Below, piece by piece: positions 1 through 6,828 of a DNA stretch of 10,105 nucleotides. Origin of the DNA: Clostridiaceae bacterium. GTDB lineage: Bacteria > Bacillota > Clostridia > DSM-8532. The DNA lies in NCBI GenBank assembly GCA_025361665.1, contig JANYKF010000246.1, positions 1 through 10,105 on the forward strand, in the 5' to 3' direction. The translations under genes and the position numbers were made by a program. Position 1 is the first letter of the stretch; every line of letters begins with the position of its first letter. Under the pieces are notes generated by a model. It was not told the DNA's origin. It ran no database searches and worked only from the letters and a program-made list of their open reading frames with translations.

Positions 1-9
1 CATCCTGCA

Positions 10-139
10 TGTTGAAGGCACATTTTGTGCCTTCAACACACCGAATCACGTGATTCGGTGCCATCCGGCGGCATTTGCCGCCGGATGCATGCAAGTTGCA
101 AAATGCAACTTGCATGAAAAAGTCGAAAATCGACTTTTT
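10..139. repeat. Array of five abutting, unrelated palindromes (hairpins)
   Basis: Five self-complementary units follow one another with zero or one base between them. Unit 1: arms 10-21 and 27-38. Unit 2: a perfect loopless 22-base palindrome at 39-60 centred on CACGTG. Unit 3: arms 62-73 and 76-87, GC-rich. Unit 4: arms 88-100 and 104-116. Unit 5: arms 117-126 and 130-139, A-rich outside. Stems are 10-13 perfect base pairs and loops are 2-5 A/T bases. The stems do not resemble one another, so this is not a simple repeat. The array lies beyond the 3' end of the Nim-type gene (stop at 178) and may continue past the left edge. It could act in transcription termination, mRNA 3' end protection, nucleoid or protein binding, or as a target for mobile elements; the sequence does not decide between these. 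Confidence 0.9.
117..139 (-). terminator. Possible terminator hairpin for the Nim-type gene
   Basis: The last palindrome of the array has a 10-pair stem whose outer half is A5 on one side and T5 on the other, with a GTCGA core and a three-base loop. Read on the minus strand it is a short stem running into T5, placed about 40 bases after the stop codon of the 178-642 gene. It is symmetrical, so it could also work for transcription from the left. The GC core is only five pairs, which is weak for an intrinsic terminator; the neighbouring hairpins at 88-116 and 62-87 may contribute. Confidence 0.4.
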
Positions 140-177
140 GCCCGAGAATCAAACTTGCATGTGGAATCATCTTCGGA

Positions 178-642
178 CTATCGCCGGGCCTTCCCGGTCA
201 TGTGCCGGACATCCATGCGCAGCACACAGGTGTCGGCGGATGCCCGGGAAACATACGCCTTCCCTTCCGTCAGATAACCGGGCGAATACTTCTCCACCAG
301 TGCGAACAATCCGGCTTCAGCCGCTTCTCCGGAAACTTCGGAAATAACCCCGTAGACGATCGCGCTGGCATATCGAGTGCTGAACCCCTCCGCCAGCACT
401 TCCACATCGCCGACAACGCAAAAGGACACCTTCGCATTGGCACGGATATCATCCAGCTTACTGCCTTCTTTGGCACAATGCAGCCAGATGGCTCCCTCTT
501 TCCAGGCATAGTTCATAGGAACCGGATGGGGGTACCCATTTCGCCCCACGACTGTCAGCACACCATATTCCGCCCCGGACAGAAGTTTCAGGGTTTCGTC
601 CGGGGTCATCTCCCTGTCTTTGCGCCTCATATCAGCGAACAT
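178..642 (-). CDS. Nim-type / pyridoxamine 5'-phosphate oxidase family flavoprotein
   Basis: A 154-residue protein of the split-barrel flavin-binding fold (PPOX family, Nim branch). The N-terminal part has the family pattern of an opening helix (DETLKLLSGAEYGVLTVV), then GYPHPVPMNYAWKEGAIWLH, then a stretch with EGSKLDDIRAN, corresponding to the segment that holds flavin phosphate in relatives. The C-terminal part has KYSPGYLTEGKAY and ends in HMTGKARR, also typical. Length is normal for the family. Members bind FMN or F420-like or haem cofactors; some Nim proteins lower sensitivity to 5-nitroimidazoles, but most are uncharacterised and that role cannot be assumed here. Expected to be cytoplasmic, as no signal peptide or membrane segment is visible. 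The start at 642 is chosen because AGGAGG lies seven bases upstream; the internal ATG at 630 lacks such a site. It appears monocistronic, with a terminator upstream at 739-777 and hairpins downstream. Confidence 0.88.
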   Translation of the reverse strand: MFADMRRKDREMTPDETLKLLSGAEYGVLTVVGRNGYPHPVPMNYAWKEGAIWLHCAKEGSKLDDIRANAKVSFCVVGDVEVLAEGFSTRYASAIVYGVISEVSGEAAEAGLFALVEKYSPGYLTEGKAYVSRASADTCVLRMDVRHMTGKARR

Positions 643-663
643 TCCTGTTCCTCCTGTACGTTT

Positions 664-737
664 GGTTTCGATAGCTTACTGGAGCTGTGCTCATGAATGA
701 GGTTTCGGCAGCTTGCTGGAGCTGTGCTCATAAATTG
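664..737. repeat. Two tandem copies of a 37-base unit upstream of the Nim-type gene
   Basis: Positions 664-700 and 701-737 are near-identical head-to-tail copies, with about six differences by eye, mostly transitions. Each contains GAGCTGTGCTC, a short inverted repeat (GAGC-TGT-GCTC). The array ends about 20 bases before the start codon at 642, so it occupies the promoter or 5' leader of the 178-642 gene. Tandem dyad elements here would suit a regulator binding site. No convincing -35/-10 pair could be placed within it. Confidence 0.8.
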
Positions 738-738
738 C

Positions 739-777
739 AAAAAGGCCGGCATGCGCAGCTACTGCTGCCGCCGGCCT
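739..777 (-). terminator. Rho-independent terminator after the lysine-rich small protein gene
   Basis: On the minus strand AGGCCGGC (770-777) pairs with GCCGGCCT (743-750), enclosing a second stem (GCAGC at 764-768 with GCTGC at 755-759) around a four-base loop, with a small asymmetric bulge between. The hairpin runs directly into T5 (739-743). It lies about 30 bases after the stop of the 806-940 gene and separates that gene from the Nim-type gene. Confidence 0.85.
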
Positions 778-805
778 GCCGTACATCCATCCGGACGACG
801 CCACC

Positions 806-940
806 CTACTTCTCGCCTTTTTTCTTAGTGATGACTTCGGGCTGCGCAACGACGGTTTTCAACACTTTCGCGCCTGCCGCGGGAGCCGCATCAGCCTTTT
901 TCTTTTTCTTCACATCTTTCTTATAATCGCGGTTCGCCAT
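806..940 (-). CDS. Lysine-rich 44-residue protein of unknown function
   Basis: This small protein begins MANRDYKKDVKKKKK, passes through an alanine/proline-rich middle (ADAAPAAGA), and ends in a KKKGEK tail. About a third of residues are lysine, so it is very basic, and it has no membrane segment, cysteine or signal peptide. I recall small proteins with MANRD-plus-lysine starts as conserved hypotheticals in several bacterial phyla, but know no function; nucleic-acid or ribosome association would be a guess from charge alone. The start at 940 is chosen over an in-frame ATG at 1027 because the family-like sequence begins here, a purine-rich GGAAAGGGATGG sits just upstream, and the extra 29 residues overlap the duplicated promoter block. 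It is followed by a clear terminator (739-777) and preceded by a putative promoter (1018-1046). Confidence 0.72.
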   Translation of the reverse strand: MANRDYKKDVKKKKKADAAPAAGAKVLKTVVAQPEVITKKKGEK

Positions 941-1007
941 GATACCACCATCCCTTTCCGGTTCCAATTCCTCATGATACGTCGGAATACGGCATTCGGG
1001 GTCACTC

Positions 1008-1064
1008 CCCGTCATCCAATGTACCACGATTGTACGCGCATATCAACAGGGGCGCAGATACGTT
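1008..1064. repeat. 57-base direct repeat, copy A
   Basis: Identical base for base to 9095-9151, in the same orientation and 8087 bases apart. It starts immediately after the stop codon of the GH95-like gene, just as the other copy follows the GH95 relic. It contains the putative promoter at 1018-1046. On the far side (below 1008) the two loci show no similarity, so the block marks one edge of the duplicated segment. Confidence 0.93.
1018..1046 (-). promoter_or_regulatory. Putative sigma70-type promoter for the lysine-rich protein gene
   Basis: On the minus strand TTGATA (1041-1046) matches five of six bases of TTGACA, and TACATT (1018-1023) matches four of six of TATAAT, with exactly 17 bases between. 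Transcription would begin near 1010, giving a leader of about 70 bases before the ATG at 940. The identical element lies upstream of the carbohydrate operon. This is a consensus match by eye, without experimental support. Confidence 0.5.
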
Positions 1065-1065
1065 T

Positions 1066-3537
1066 TCATGAATCAATGCCAGTACCCAATCTGGTCATTT
1101 CTATATGCTCGCCGATCCCTGTTGAAAATTCCAGGAGATTCCCAAACAGGATTTCCGCCTCCAAACCATTTCTGAAAACGGCGACGCCATCCCCGGGCCA
1201 TGGACTCCTGATGCTGCAAACGCCTCCAAGCTGGGCGTCTATGTTGACAAAAAGAATGATGCCGTCCTTTACGGAGGAAGAGACCAGGAAGCCGCCTTTG
1301 GCAAGCAGCTTGAATGATGCGGATTTTTCCAAATCCCACGCTGGGAACACGCGAATCACAGGGGCAGTTCCGGGTCCTGGGGCAATGCTCTGCATCAGCC
1401 CTTCCTGCAAACCCGCACTGAATATCCCGTAACCCTGCAGTTCCTCCAGATCGCTTGTCGTGAAACCCAGGCGGTTCGTGCTGGCCATTGTCTTGGCATC
1501 TATTTTCCGGTTGAGGTTGTCCAGGATCTGCTGAAATTCACGACGCCCGAGCCTGGCGGCATCCAGGATGTATCGGCCGCCCGCGTACTGGTATTCGCCT
1601 TTTTCCATGTTCGAAACGTATCCCGGATGCGCTTCAAACGTGTTGACGGCCATTTCCCATTCTCCATTGTCCATTCCCTGTTCTTTGGTTTCAAGGGTGA
1701 GGAGGTCATAATTCTCCAGCATCCGCAAGCGGGGACTTTCGGCTCCGAAAAGTCCTCTCGTCGCAACGGCCGGCATCCTCCCCTGGCACCATGTCACCTT
1801 CCCCGCAGGATGTGAAATGGAACCGATGGCATCCGGCTGCCCGCCGACAGGGTACGGGGCGGTGTTTTCCGCTATTTCCCGCCATATAGGCCTGAGATCC
1901 GCATCCTTGTCAAGAATCAATGCAGCCTTTGCCGTAGCCTGCATGACGCCCCTCATGAAAGCAAGATCGTCCACATTATCCTTTCCTCCGAGAATGTGTT
2001 CATGGAGGCTGGTCCTGCAGATATGCCATTTGCCATCCGCTTCACGTTTGAGATTGGGAAAGTTCCGATAGAATTCCGCTGCCCCTTTGAGCATGGGATA
2101 CGCCTGTGAGGCAAGGAAATCCCCATCAAGCGTGTACAGGTATCTGTTCCAGTAATGCTCAGCCTTTTCAGCCGCGTTGATTGTGACGAAAGCCGTCCAA
2201 TGAGTGGGGACAATCTGCCATCTCGAAATATGCCAGTGCCGTGCGGAGGCAAATAAAGTCAACTCCTTTGACGGACCGGCACCCTCGAGCATAAAGTGCT
2301 TCAAATCTTCGGCAATCGCGTCAGGAAGCAATTCCGGGCCATTATGGGCTTCGGTTTCGTTGATGAAGATCCCCCGGCTTCCCCATTGCTGCATGGCCGC
2401 CTCGGCATAGCCGATATAATTCCTGTTATGCATTTCATAGTACGGATTCATCAGTTCTGAATGGTTCGCAGCATCATGGGAGTAGTGCAGGCATTCCTGG
2501 TTATATCCCCAGAACATGGCACCCCAAGGCAGATGCAGCCCATGGGCGTTCCAAATCAACCCGCTGAACTTCGCAGGGTACTCCCCCCTCATGGATATGG
2601 CGGACAAGTATTGGAAATAGGTCCATTTTTTCTGGTATTGAATGGTTGCCTTGTCATCAGGCAGATGGACATGGGACTTCGACCAAAAATCCTCCCACCA
2701 TCTTCTGTTGCGTGCATCAATCAGATCAAATCCGCCGGTTATCACCTCACTGACCTTTTCATACGCTTTTGCAGACACATCGGCTTCCCGGCTCATCGCC
2801 GCATGGCTTCCCATATAGACAGTAAAGGTACCTGCCGCCGCCGGAAGGGACAGGCGCACGGTCATGACGTCCGGGTATCCTGCGGTGCCGATGCGCCCAT
2901 CCGCCCCGACTACGACGGCAGACGCGCAATAGTGGTCAAACTGAGAGAAAACTGATGCCGCGGGTTGCTGAAAGACTTGCAGCAGCTGAATCCGTCCATC
3001 GCCGTCACTTGTCCGCAATGTGGCGGCATGGGTGCCAACCGCGACATCAGGTGCCTGCAGCATGGTGAGGTCGATTGTGATTGCCGAAGGGATTTTTCGC
3101 GTGTCAGTAATCCTCGCCGCAAAAATATCAGCGTCCATATCCGAAATGATATCGACGCACACACCCTCGCCATGGATGGTCAGCTTTCCTTCATACAGAT
3201 GAAGATGCTGGCTTGTGCCGTGCTCAAAGGGGGTCCCCCCCAGGTCGATGCTGACGAAACCGCAGCCGTACCCATAGTCTTCATGGTCTTTCACATCGGT
3301 GCCGGCACTGTTGTAGCCGAAAACGTCGACACGGTTCAACTGAAATTTCAGCGTACTGGCATTTGAGTTCCAGACAAGGCTGCCCATGATGCCGTTGCCG
3401 ATTGGCAGCCCATGTGATGGAACACCTATCGTGCCGGAGTGGTGGATATCAGCCATTGACACGAAACTCCGGCAATCCATTGGAACCTGGTAATCTCCGT
3501 CTTGGTCACGACATGCGTCCACTGCGCTTTTTGACAT
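1066..3537 (-). CDS. GH95-like six-hairpin glycoside hydrolase (alpha-L-fucosidase/galactosidase family)
   Basis: An 823-residue intact protein with the domain order of GH95-like enzymes: an N-terminal beta-sandwich opening with GLPIGNGIMGSLVW (residues 43-56), an (alpha/alpha)6 barrel from about 290 to 700, and a C-terminal beta domain with AKGGFLVSSSVKDG (746-759) and a GGVCSIRSPWPG stretch (771-782). SGLIWNAHGLHLPWGAMFWG (325-344) matches the region leading into the active site. By manual alignment to characterised GH95 enzymes, N346 fits one of the two catalytic-site asparagines while the other is glycine (G344), and E513 in TSLHEHILGGKDNVDDL fits the general acid. It is thus a divergent member; some relatives carry DUF5703-type annotation, and the substrate (L-fucose, L-galactose or other) cannot be fixed. 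No signal peptide, so it probably acts inside the cell on imported oligosaccharides. The start at 3537 has AAGGGAG upstream; only 15 bases separate it from the preceding oxidoreductase gene. It is the last gene of the operon. Confidence 0.85.
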   Translation of the reverse strand: MSKSAVDACRDQDGDYQVPMDCRSFVSMADIHHSGTIGVPSHGLPIGNGIMGSLVWNSNASTLKFQLNRVDVFGYNSAGTDVKDHEDYGYGCGFVSIDLGGTPFEHGTSQHLHLYEGKLTIHGEGVCVDIISDMDADIFAARITDTRKIPSAITIDLTMLQAPDVAVGTHAATLRTSDGDGRIQLLQVFQQPAASVFSQFDHYCASAVVVGADGRIGTAGYPDVMTVRLSLPAAAGTFTVYMGSHAAMSREADVSAKAYEKVSEVITGGFDLIDARNRRWWEDFWSKSHVHLPDDKATIQYQKKWTYFQYLSAISMRGEYPAKFSGLIWNAHGLHLPWGAMFWGYNQECLHYSHDAANHSELMNPYYEMHNRNYIGYAEAAMQQWGSRGIFINETEAHNGPELLPDAIAEDLKHFMLEGAGPSKELTLFASARHWHISRWQIVPTHWTAFVTINAAEKAEHYWNRYLYTLDGDFLASQAYPMLKGAAEFYRNFPNLKREADGKWHICRTSLHEHILGGKDNVDDLAFMRGVMQATAKAALILDKDADLRPIWREIAENTAPYPVGGQPDAIGSISHPAGKVTWCQGRMPAVATRGLFGAESPRLRMLENYDLLTLETKEQGMDNGEWEMAVNTFEAHPGYVSNMEKGEYQYAGGRYILDAARLGRREFQQILDNLNRKIDAKTMASTNRLGFTTSDLEELQGYGIFSAGLQEGLMQSIAPGPGTAPVIRVFPAWDLEKSASFKLLAKGGFLVSSSVKDGIILFVNIDAQLGGVCSIRSPWPGDGVAVFRNGLEAEILFGNLLEFSTGIGEHIEMTRLGTGIDS

Positions 3538-3552
3538 GATGCCATCTCCCTT

Positions 3553-4825
3553 TCAGCTGATTCTCGGGCTTGTGCCATGAATGCCGGCTATTGTATTGAG
3601 TGGACCCTGATAGGCCTCGACCTTCAGGTCCAATACATCCTGGACAAGCACCGGCGCGCCGATTGTCGCCGATTCATAGATCGCCATGGGAATCGCCATG
3701 GCCTTGTACCCAATCATGGGAGTCACCTCAACCGGCCGAACACCCTTGACGGCATCAAAATGCTGTTTCCACTCGATGGCGAGTGCATTGGTCAATCCGA
3801 GTGGAAAATAGAACTCATTCTGATCTGACATCAGCTGTTCCCTGAATTGCTTCACCAATTCATCAAGTGGAACTGCAAGCTCCTGCCGGACGTTGTATAT
3901 GCCCTCGCCCCAAACCATGGCCCCCTCCGAACCATAGATGGCATTGGAGCGGTCAATCTTCCCTGGTGTGGCGCGGCTGACGACCCATGTGCCGATGACG
4001 CCGTTTTCGAACTCCAGGATTGCCGATGTGCTGTCTTCGACAGTGGCCTCCACCGGCTGCTCAAAAGAAGACGGATCCACCGACTTGAGCGAGCGTGTCT
4101 TGCGAAAATACGCATATCGCTTTTCAAGCAGCGCCTGTTCGTAGTCGTCCATGCTTTTGAATTTCACAAAGCGCGTATTGTCAAAACCCGCCATGACGGC
4201 AGACACCTTGCGGATGTCGCCGAGATGATGCTGGAACAGGTCCGAATAGTGAACACCGCCGTCGAGTGTCCATCCGCCGCCTGCGATGTCCTTGTGATCG
4301 CGCCAGTCCCAATACCATTTCCTTTCACCGATATCCATCCACACAAGCATGCGGGGCTGTCCGATCATCCCGCGCCCGATGGCCCAGTTTATCGCCCTTT
4401 CAACCAGGTCCAGACGATAATTTTCCAGGACATGCAGAAACTTGTTCGTTTCACTCGCCTTGTCCATCATCATGGCTGCCGCCCTGAGCGTAAGAGCCAT
4501 GGGCTTTTCGGTCATCGCATTCACGCCCGCTTCCATGACCATGACAGCCGACACATGGTGGTTGGAATGGGGGGGTGAAAACCGCGGCGCTGTCAAGTTC
4601 CTTCTCGCTTCCAAGCATGACCTCGGCATCACCATAAACCCTCGGCTTGTGCCCCAAAATCTCTTTGAACTTGTCCGCGAGATTATCCGCCCGTTCAACG
4701 ACGGTATCGCACAAGGCGGATATGTCAAAATCACGATACCCCGCATGCCACAGCCGAATCAGGCTGTCACAATGAGCATTTGCGATGCTTCCGCACCCGA
4801 TGAACGCACAGTTTGTTTTTCTCAT
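3553..4825 (-). pseudogene. Gfo/Idh/MocA family oxidoreductase, interrupted by a one-base frameshift
   Basis: The N-terminal part (4825 down to about 4575) encodes MRKTNCAFIGCGSIANAH, a Rossmann fold with the GxGxxA NAD(P)-binding loop, and runs to AAVFTP. The other frame then continues with HSNHHVSAVMVMEAG, the TEKPMAL active-site motif, and GGGWTLDGGVHYSDLFQHH, all family hallmarks, to the stop at 3553. The switch falls on a run of seven G on the plus strand (4569-4575; C7 in the coding strand). Six would give a continuous protein of about 423 residues, a normal length, with the usual spacing between the TP motif and EKP. Relatives oxidise or reduce sugars, inositols or sugar acids with NAD(P); substrate here unknown. 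The start at 4825 has a strong GGAGGAGG site. It lies 68 bases after GH51 and 15 before GH95. The downstream frame has no further damage, so the break is recent, a sequencing error, or reversible slippage. Confidence 0.85.
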
Positions 4826-4833
4826 TGCAGAAT

Positions 4834-4841
4834 CCTCCTCC
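4834..4841 (-). promoter_or_regulatory. Strong ribosome binding site setting the Gfo/Idh start
   Basis: GGAGGAGG on the minus strand, eight bases before the ATG at 4825. It decides for MRKTN as the real N-terminus over an in-frame upstream ATG at 4897, which would overlap the end of the GH51 gene and add 24 unrelated residues ahead of the Rossmann fold. Confidence 0.8.
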
Positions 4842-4893
4842 GGTATCGGTTCCATACAGGCTCCACGGGTTCCGGGGAACCTGCCTCTTTCTT

Positions 4894-6828
4894 TCACCGT
4901 GGGTCCGGCATAAAGTTCAAAACGGTGGCCGAGTGCCTGGGAAAGCAGAAGACCGCACTATGCGCAGACATCTGCAGATCCATCCTGCGAACAACGATAT
5001 TGACTGGGTTTTCGTGGGAGTTGACCGCTTCCGGATCATCGCTGGAAAGAACATCAGCATATGCCGACACGGGTGAACCTGCCATCAGATCCTCAAGGGC
5101 AACCTGGCATCGAATATCGTTCGTCTGCGATCGGTTGACTACTTTCACGACAATCCTGCAGGCATCCCGGGAGGCTGTCACATCCAGCAGTGGGACTGGT
5201 TCCATTGTTTCCATCATCATACCATTTTCCCGCCGGAGCCGCCTGCAAACGATGCTTCCGCATGTCACCACACATTCCAGCAAGTGATCTGCCCGACTCC
5301 CGGACCACAATTTCATGGCAAGATAAGTAACCGACGGGAACCACCCCCTGTGGTCGTGATTGATCAGGGCATTGTTCCATAGATCGCTGGAAAGCCGGCT
5401 GTTGCGAATCCACACTGCCGGCGTGGCCATCGGCACAATGTCGCTGATGCGTTCCAGACTGTTCAGCAGAAGGGCTGAAGCCAATCCGGACGTGAAGTCA
5501 AGACCGCCCGGATTCCATTCATCCATGGCGATTTGGGTGTTTTGTCCGGTTTCCCTGAATTTCTCGTATTCCTGGTGAAAAAGTGCCTCCAGGTCAAGAT
5601 TGGATGCCATCAGGGATGAATAGTCCGGATAATCGGACGCGTAATAGTAATGGTAACTGGAGTAGTCCACCTTTCCCGTCATGCCCGACAGGATTCGCGG
5701 ACCCGCAGTGGCCCGCGTCAATGGATTGTCAAGTGCTTCAAAGGGCTGTCCCGACCCGACAATCCAGAGCCTGACATCAGGAAACCGGCTGCGGATGGAA
5801 TCGATGAATTCATTCGCGGTCTCCACATACTTGTCTTCATCCATCATCCAGTGCCACAGTTCGTTGTCAATGGACCAGCAAGTGACATGATGGGGATCGG
5901 GATGACCGTTTCGCGCCCTCAAAGCGCCCCATTCCGTTTCCGGGCCGCCGTTGCAGTATTCCATCCAGTCCAGCGCATCATGGATCCCCCGGGTCATATT
6001 CAGGACTATCAGCGGTTCTGCTCCGGTTTCACGGCAAAAGGCGATGTACTCATCCGTGCCGAAAGTATACGGATCCGTCTCCCCGCCATCGCCCCAGTCG
6101 TAGGTCAAATGTGCTTTTCTGTCCTCAACCGGACCAATTCCATCCTTCCAGTCGTAAATGCTTGCGAAGCAGCCGCCGGGCCAACGGATGATGGTTGGTC
6201 GAAGGGCTTTGCATGCCTGCAGCAAATCTTCGCGAAAAGGAAGTCCCTCCCTGTTTTGCAGCGGCATCAGGGATACACTGCCGATGGCATACTGCCCGGG
6301 CTTGCCGGCGGCGATGGTAAACTCCGCATCGGCATCATCGGCACAGGGAATCAGAGTAAAACGGTGTTTTTGCCAATATGGCTTCAATCCCATCAAAACA
6401 GCGCTGGAATATATCTCGTTGCTTCCGCGTTTTCGCAGGCCAACGGTCATTTGCCCGGACCCAATCGGGCTTCTCAGGTATGCGTACCCGTCCAGCATTT
6501 CATCTTTTCGAGCCGGAACAAATGCCTGGCAGACGCCCTGATCTTCGCCGGTATCCTCAGTCACCCTCATCACCAGGCATTTGTCGCCGCCATATGGGTT
6601 GTTCATGCTCAACGAGCAGGAAAACGATGGATCATCGGTCATCTTGCGCCACATGAAGGCAGGACCGCCCCGTTCGAGGTGAAATCCACGCTCAGTCAGC
6701 ATTTCGGCATGCAATCCAAGATCTGTGGAATGACCGATATGTTCAAGGAACTGCCCGTATATCCATGGATTGATCCTGCCTTTGTCCTGCGCGCAGTGAA
6801 TCGTGATGCTGGCCGAGAGATCATTCAT
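4894..6828 (-). CDS. GH51 alpha-L-arabinofuranosidase
   Basis: A 644-residue protein that would hydrolyse terminal alpha-L-arabinofuranosyl residues from arabinan, arabinoxylan or arabinogalactan oligosaccharides. Family hallmarks are clear: INPWIYGQFLEHIGHSTDLG (19-38), RWPGGCFASIYDWKDGIGP (215-233), CWSIDNELWHW with predicted acid/base E323, and IAMDEWNPGG with predicted nucleophile E437. Between the first strand and the barrel (about 60-190) lies an extra beta-rich stretch resembling the CBM4/9-like insert of the longer GH51 subgroup, which explains the length above the roughly 500 residues of short members. A C-terminal beta domain follows from about 515. No signal peptide, so it is predicted to be cytoplasmic. 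The start at 6828 is preferred over the in-frame ATG at 6915 because AAAAGGAGA lies nine bases upstream and homology begins right after it. It overlaps the end of the beta-helix gene by eight bases, suggesting translational coupling. Confidence 0.95.
   Translation of the reverse strand: MNDLSASITIHCAQDKGRINPWIYGQFLEHIGHSTDLGLHAEMLTERGFHLERGGPAFMWRKMTDDPSFSCSLSMNNPYGGDKCLVMRVTEDTGEDQGVCQAFVPARKDEMLDGYAYLRSPIGSGQMTVGLRKRGSNEIYSSAVLMGLKPYWQKHRFTLIPCADDADAEFTIAAGKPGQYAIGSVSLMPLQNREGLPFREDLLQACKALRPTIIRWPGGCFASIYDWKDGIGPVEDRKAHLTYDWGDGGETDPYTFGTDEYIAFCRETGAEPLIVLNMTRGIHDALDWMEYCNGGPETEWGALRARNGHPDPHHVTCWSIDNELWHWMMDEDKYVETANEFIDSIRSRFPDVRLWIVGSGQPFEALDNPLTRATAGPRILSGMTGKVDYSSYHYYYASDYPDYSSLMASNLDLEALFHQEYEKFRETGQNTQIAMDEWNPGGLDFTSGLASALLLNSLERISDIVPMATPAVWIRNSRLSSDLWNNALINHDHRGWFPSVTYLAMKLWSGSRADHLLECVVTCGSIVCRRLRRENGMMMETMEPVPLLDVTASRDACRIVVKVVNRSQTNDIRCQVALEDLMAGSPVSAYADVLSSDDPEAVNSHENPVNIVVRRMDLQMSAHSAVFCFPRHSATVLNFMPDPR

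Noticed and set aside
10..139. CRISPR array
   Set aside because: The units are palindromic but unlike one another; there is no repeated sequence with spacers between copies.
10..139. Integron attC site or a REP/BIME cluster
   Set aside because: The stems are perfect, short and mutually unrelated, without the imperfect arms, extrahelical bases or conserved core sites of attC and without a shared REP consensus.
50..347. Small plus-strand frames crossing the hairpin array and the Nim-type gene end
   Set aside because: They read through perfect palindromes and antisense to the PPOX-family gene, and have no ribosome binding site or homology.
941..1065. Terminator directly after the GH95-like gene
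   Set aside because: Only a five-pair stem at 997-1011 was seen, without a T tract; the operon may read through to the terminator at 739-777.
3847..4578. Plus-strand open frame of 243 codons opposite the Gfo/Idh gene
   Set aside because: It is complementary to the conserved GGGWTLDGGVH and EKP-containing frame; the product has no family resemblance.
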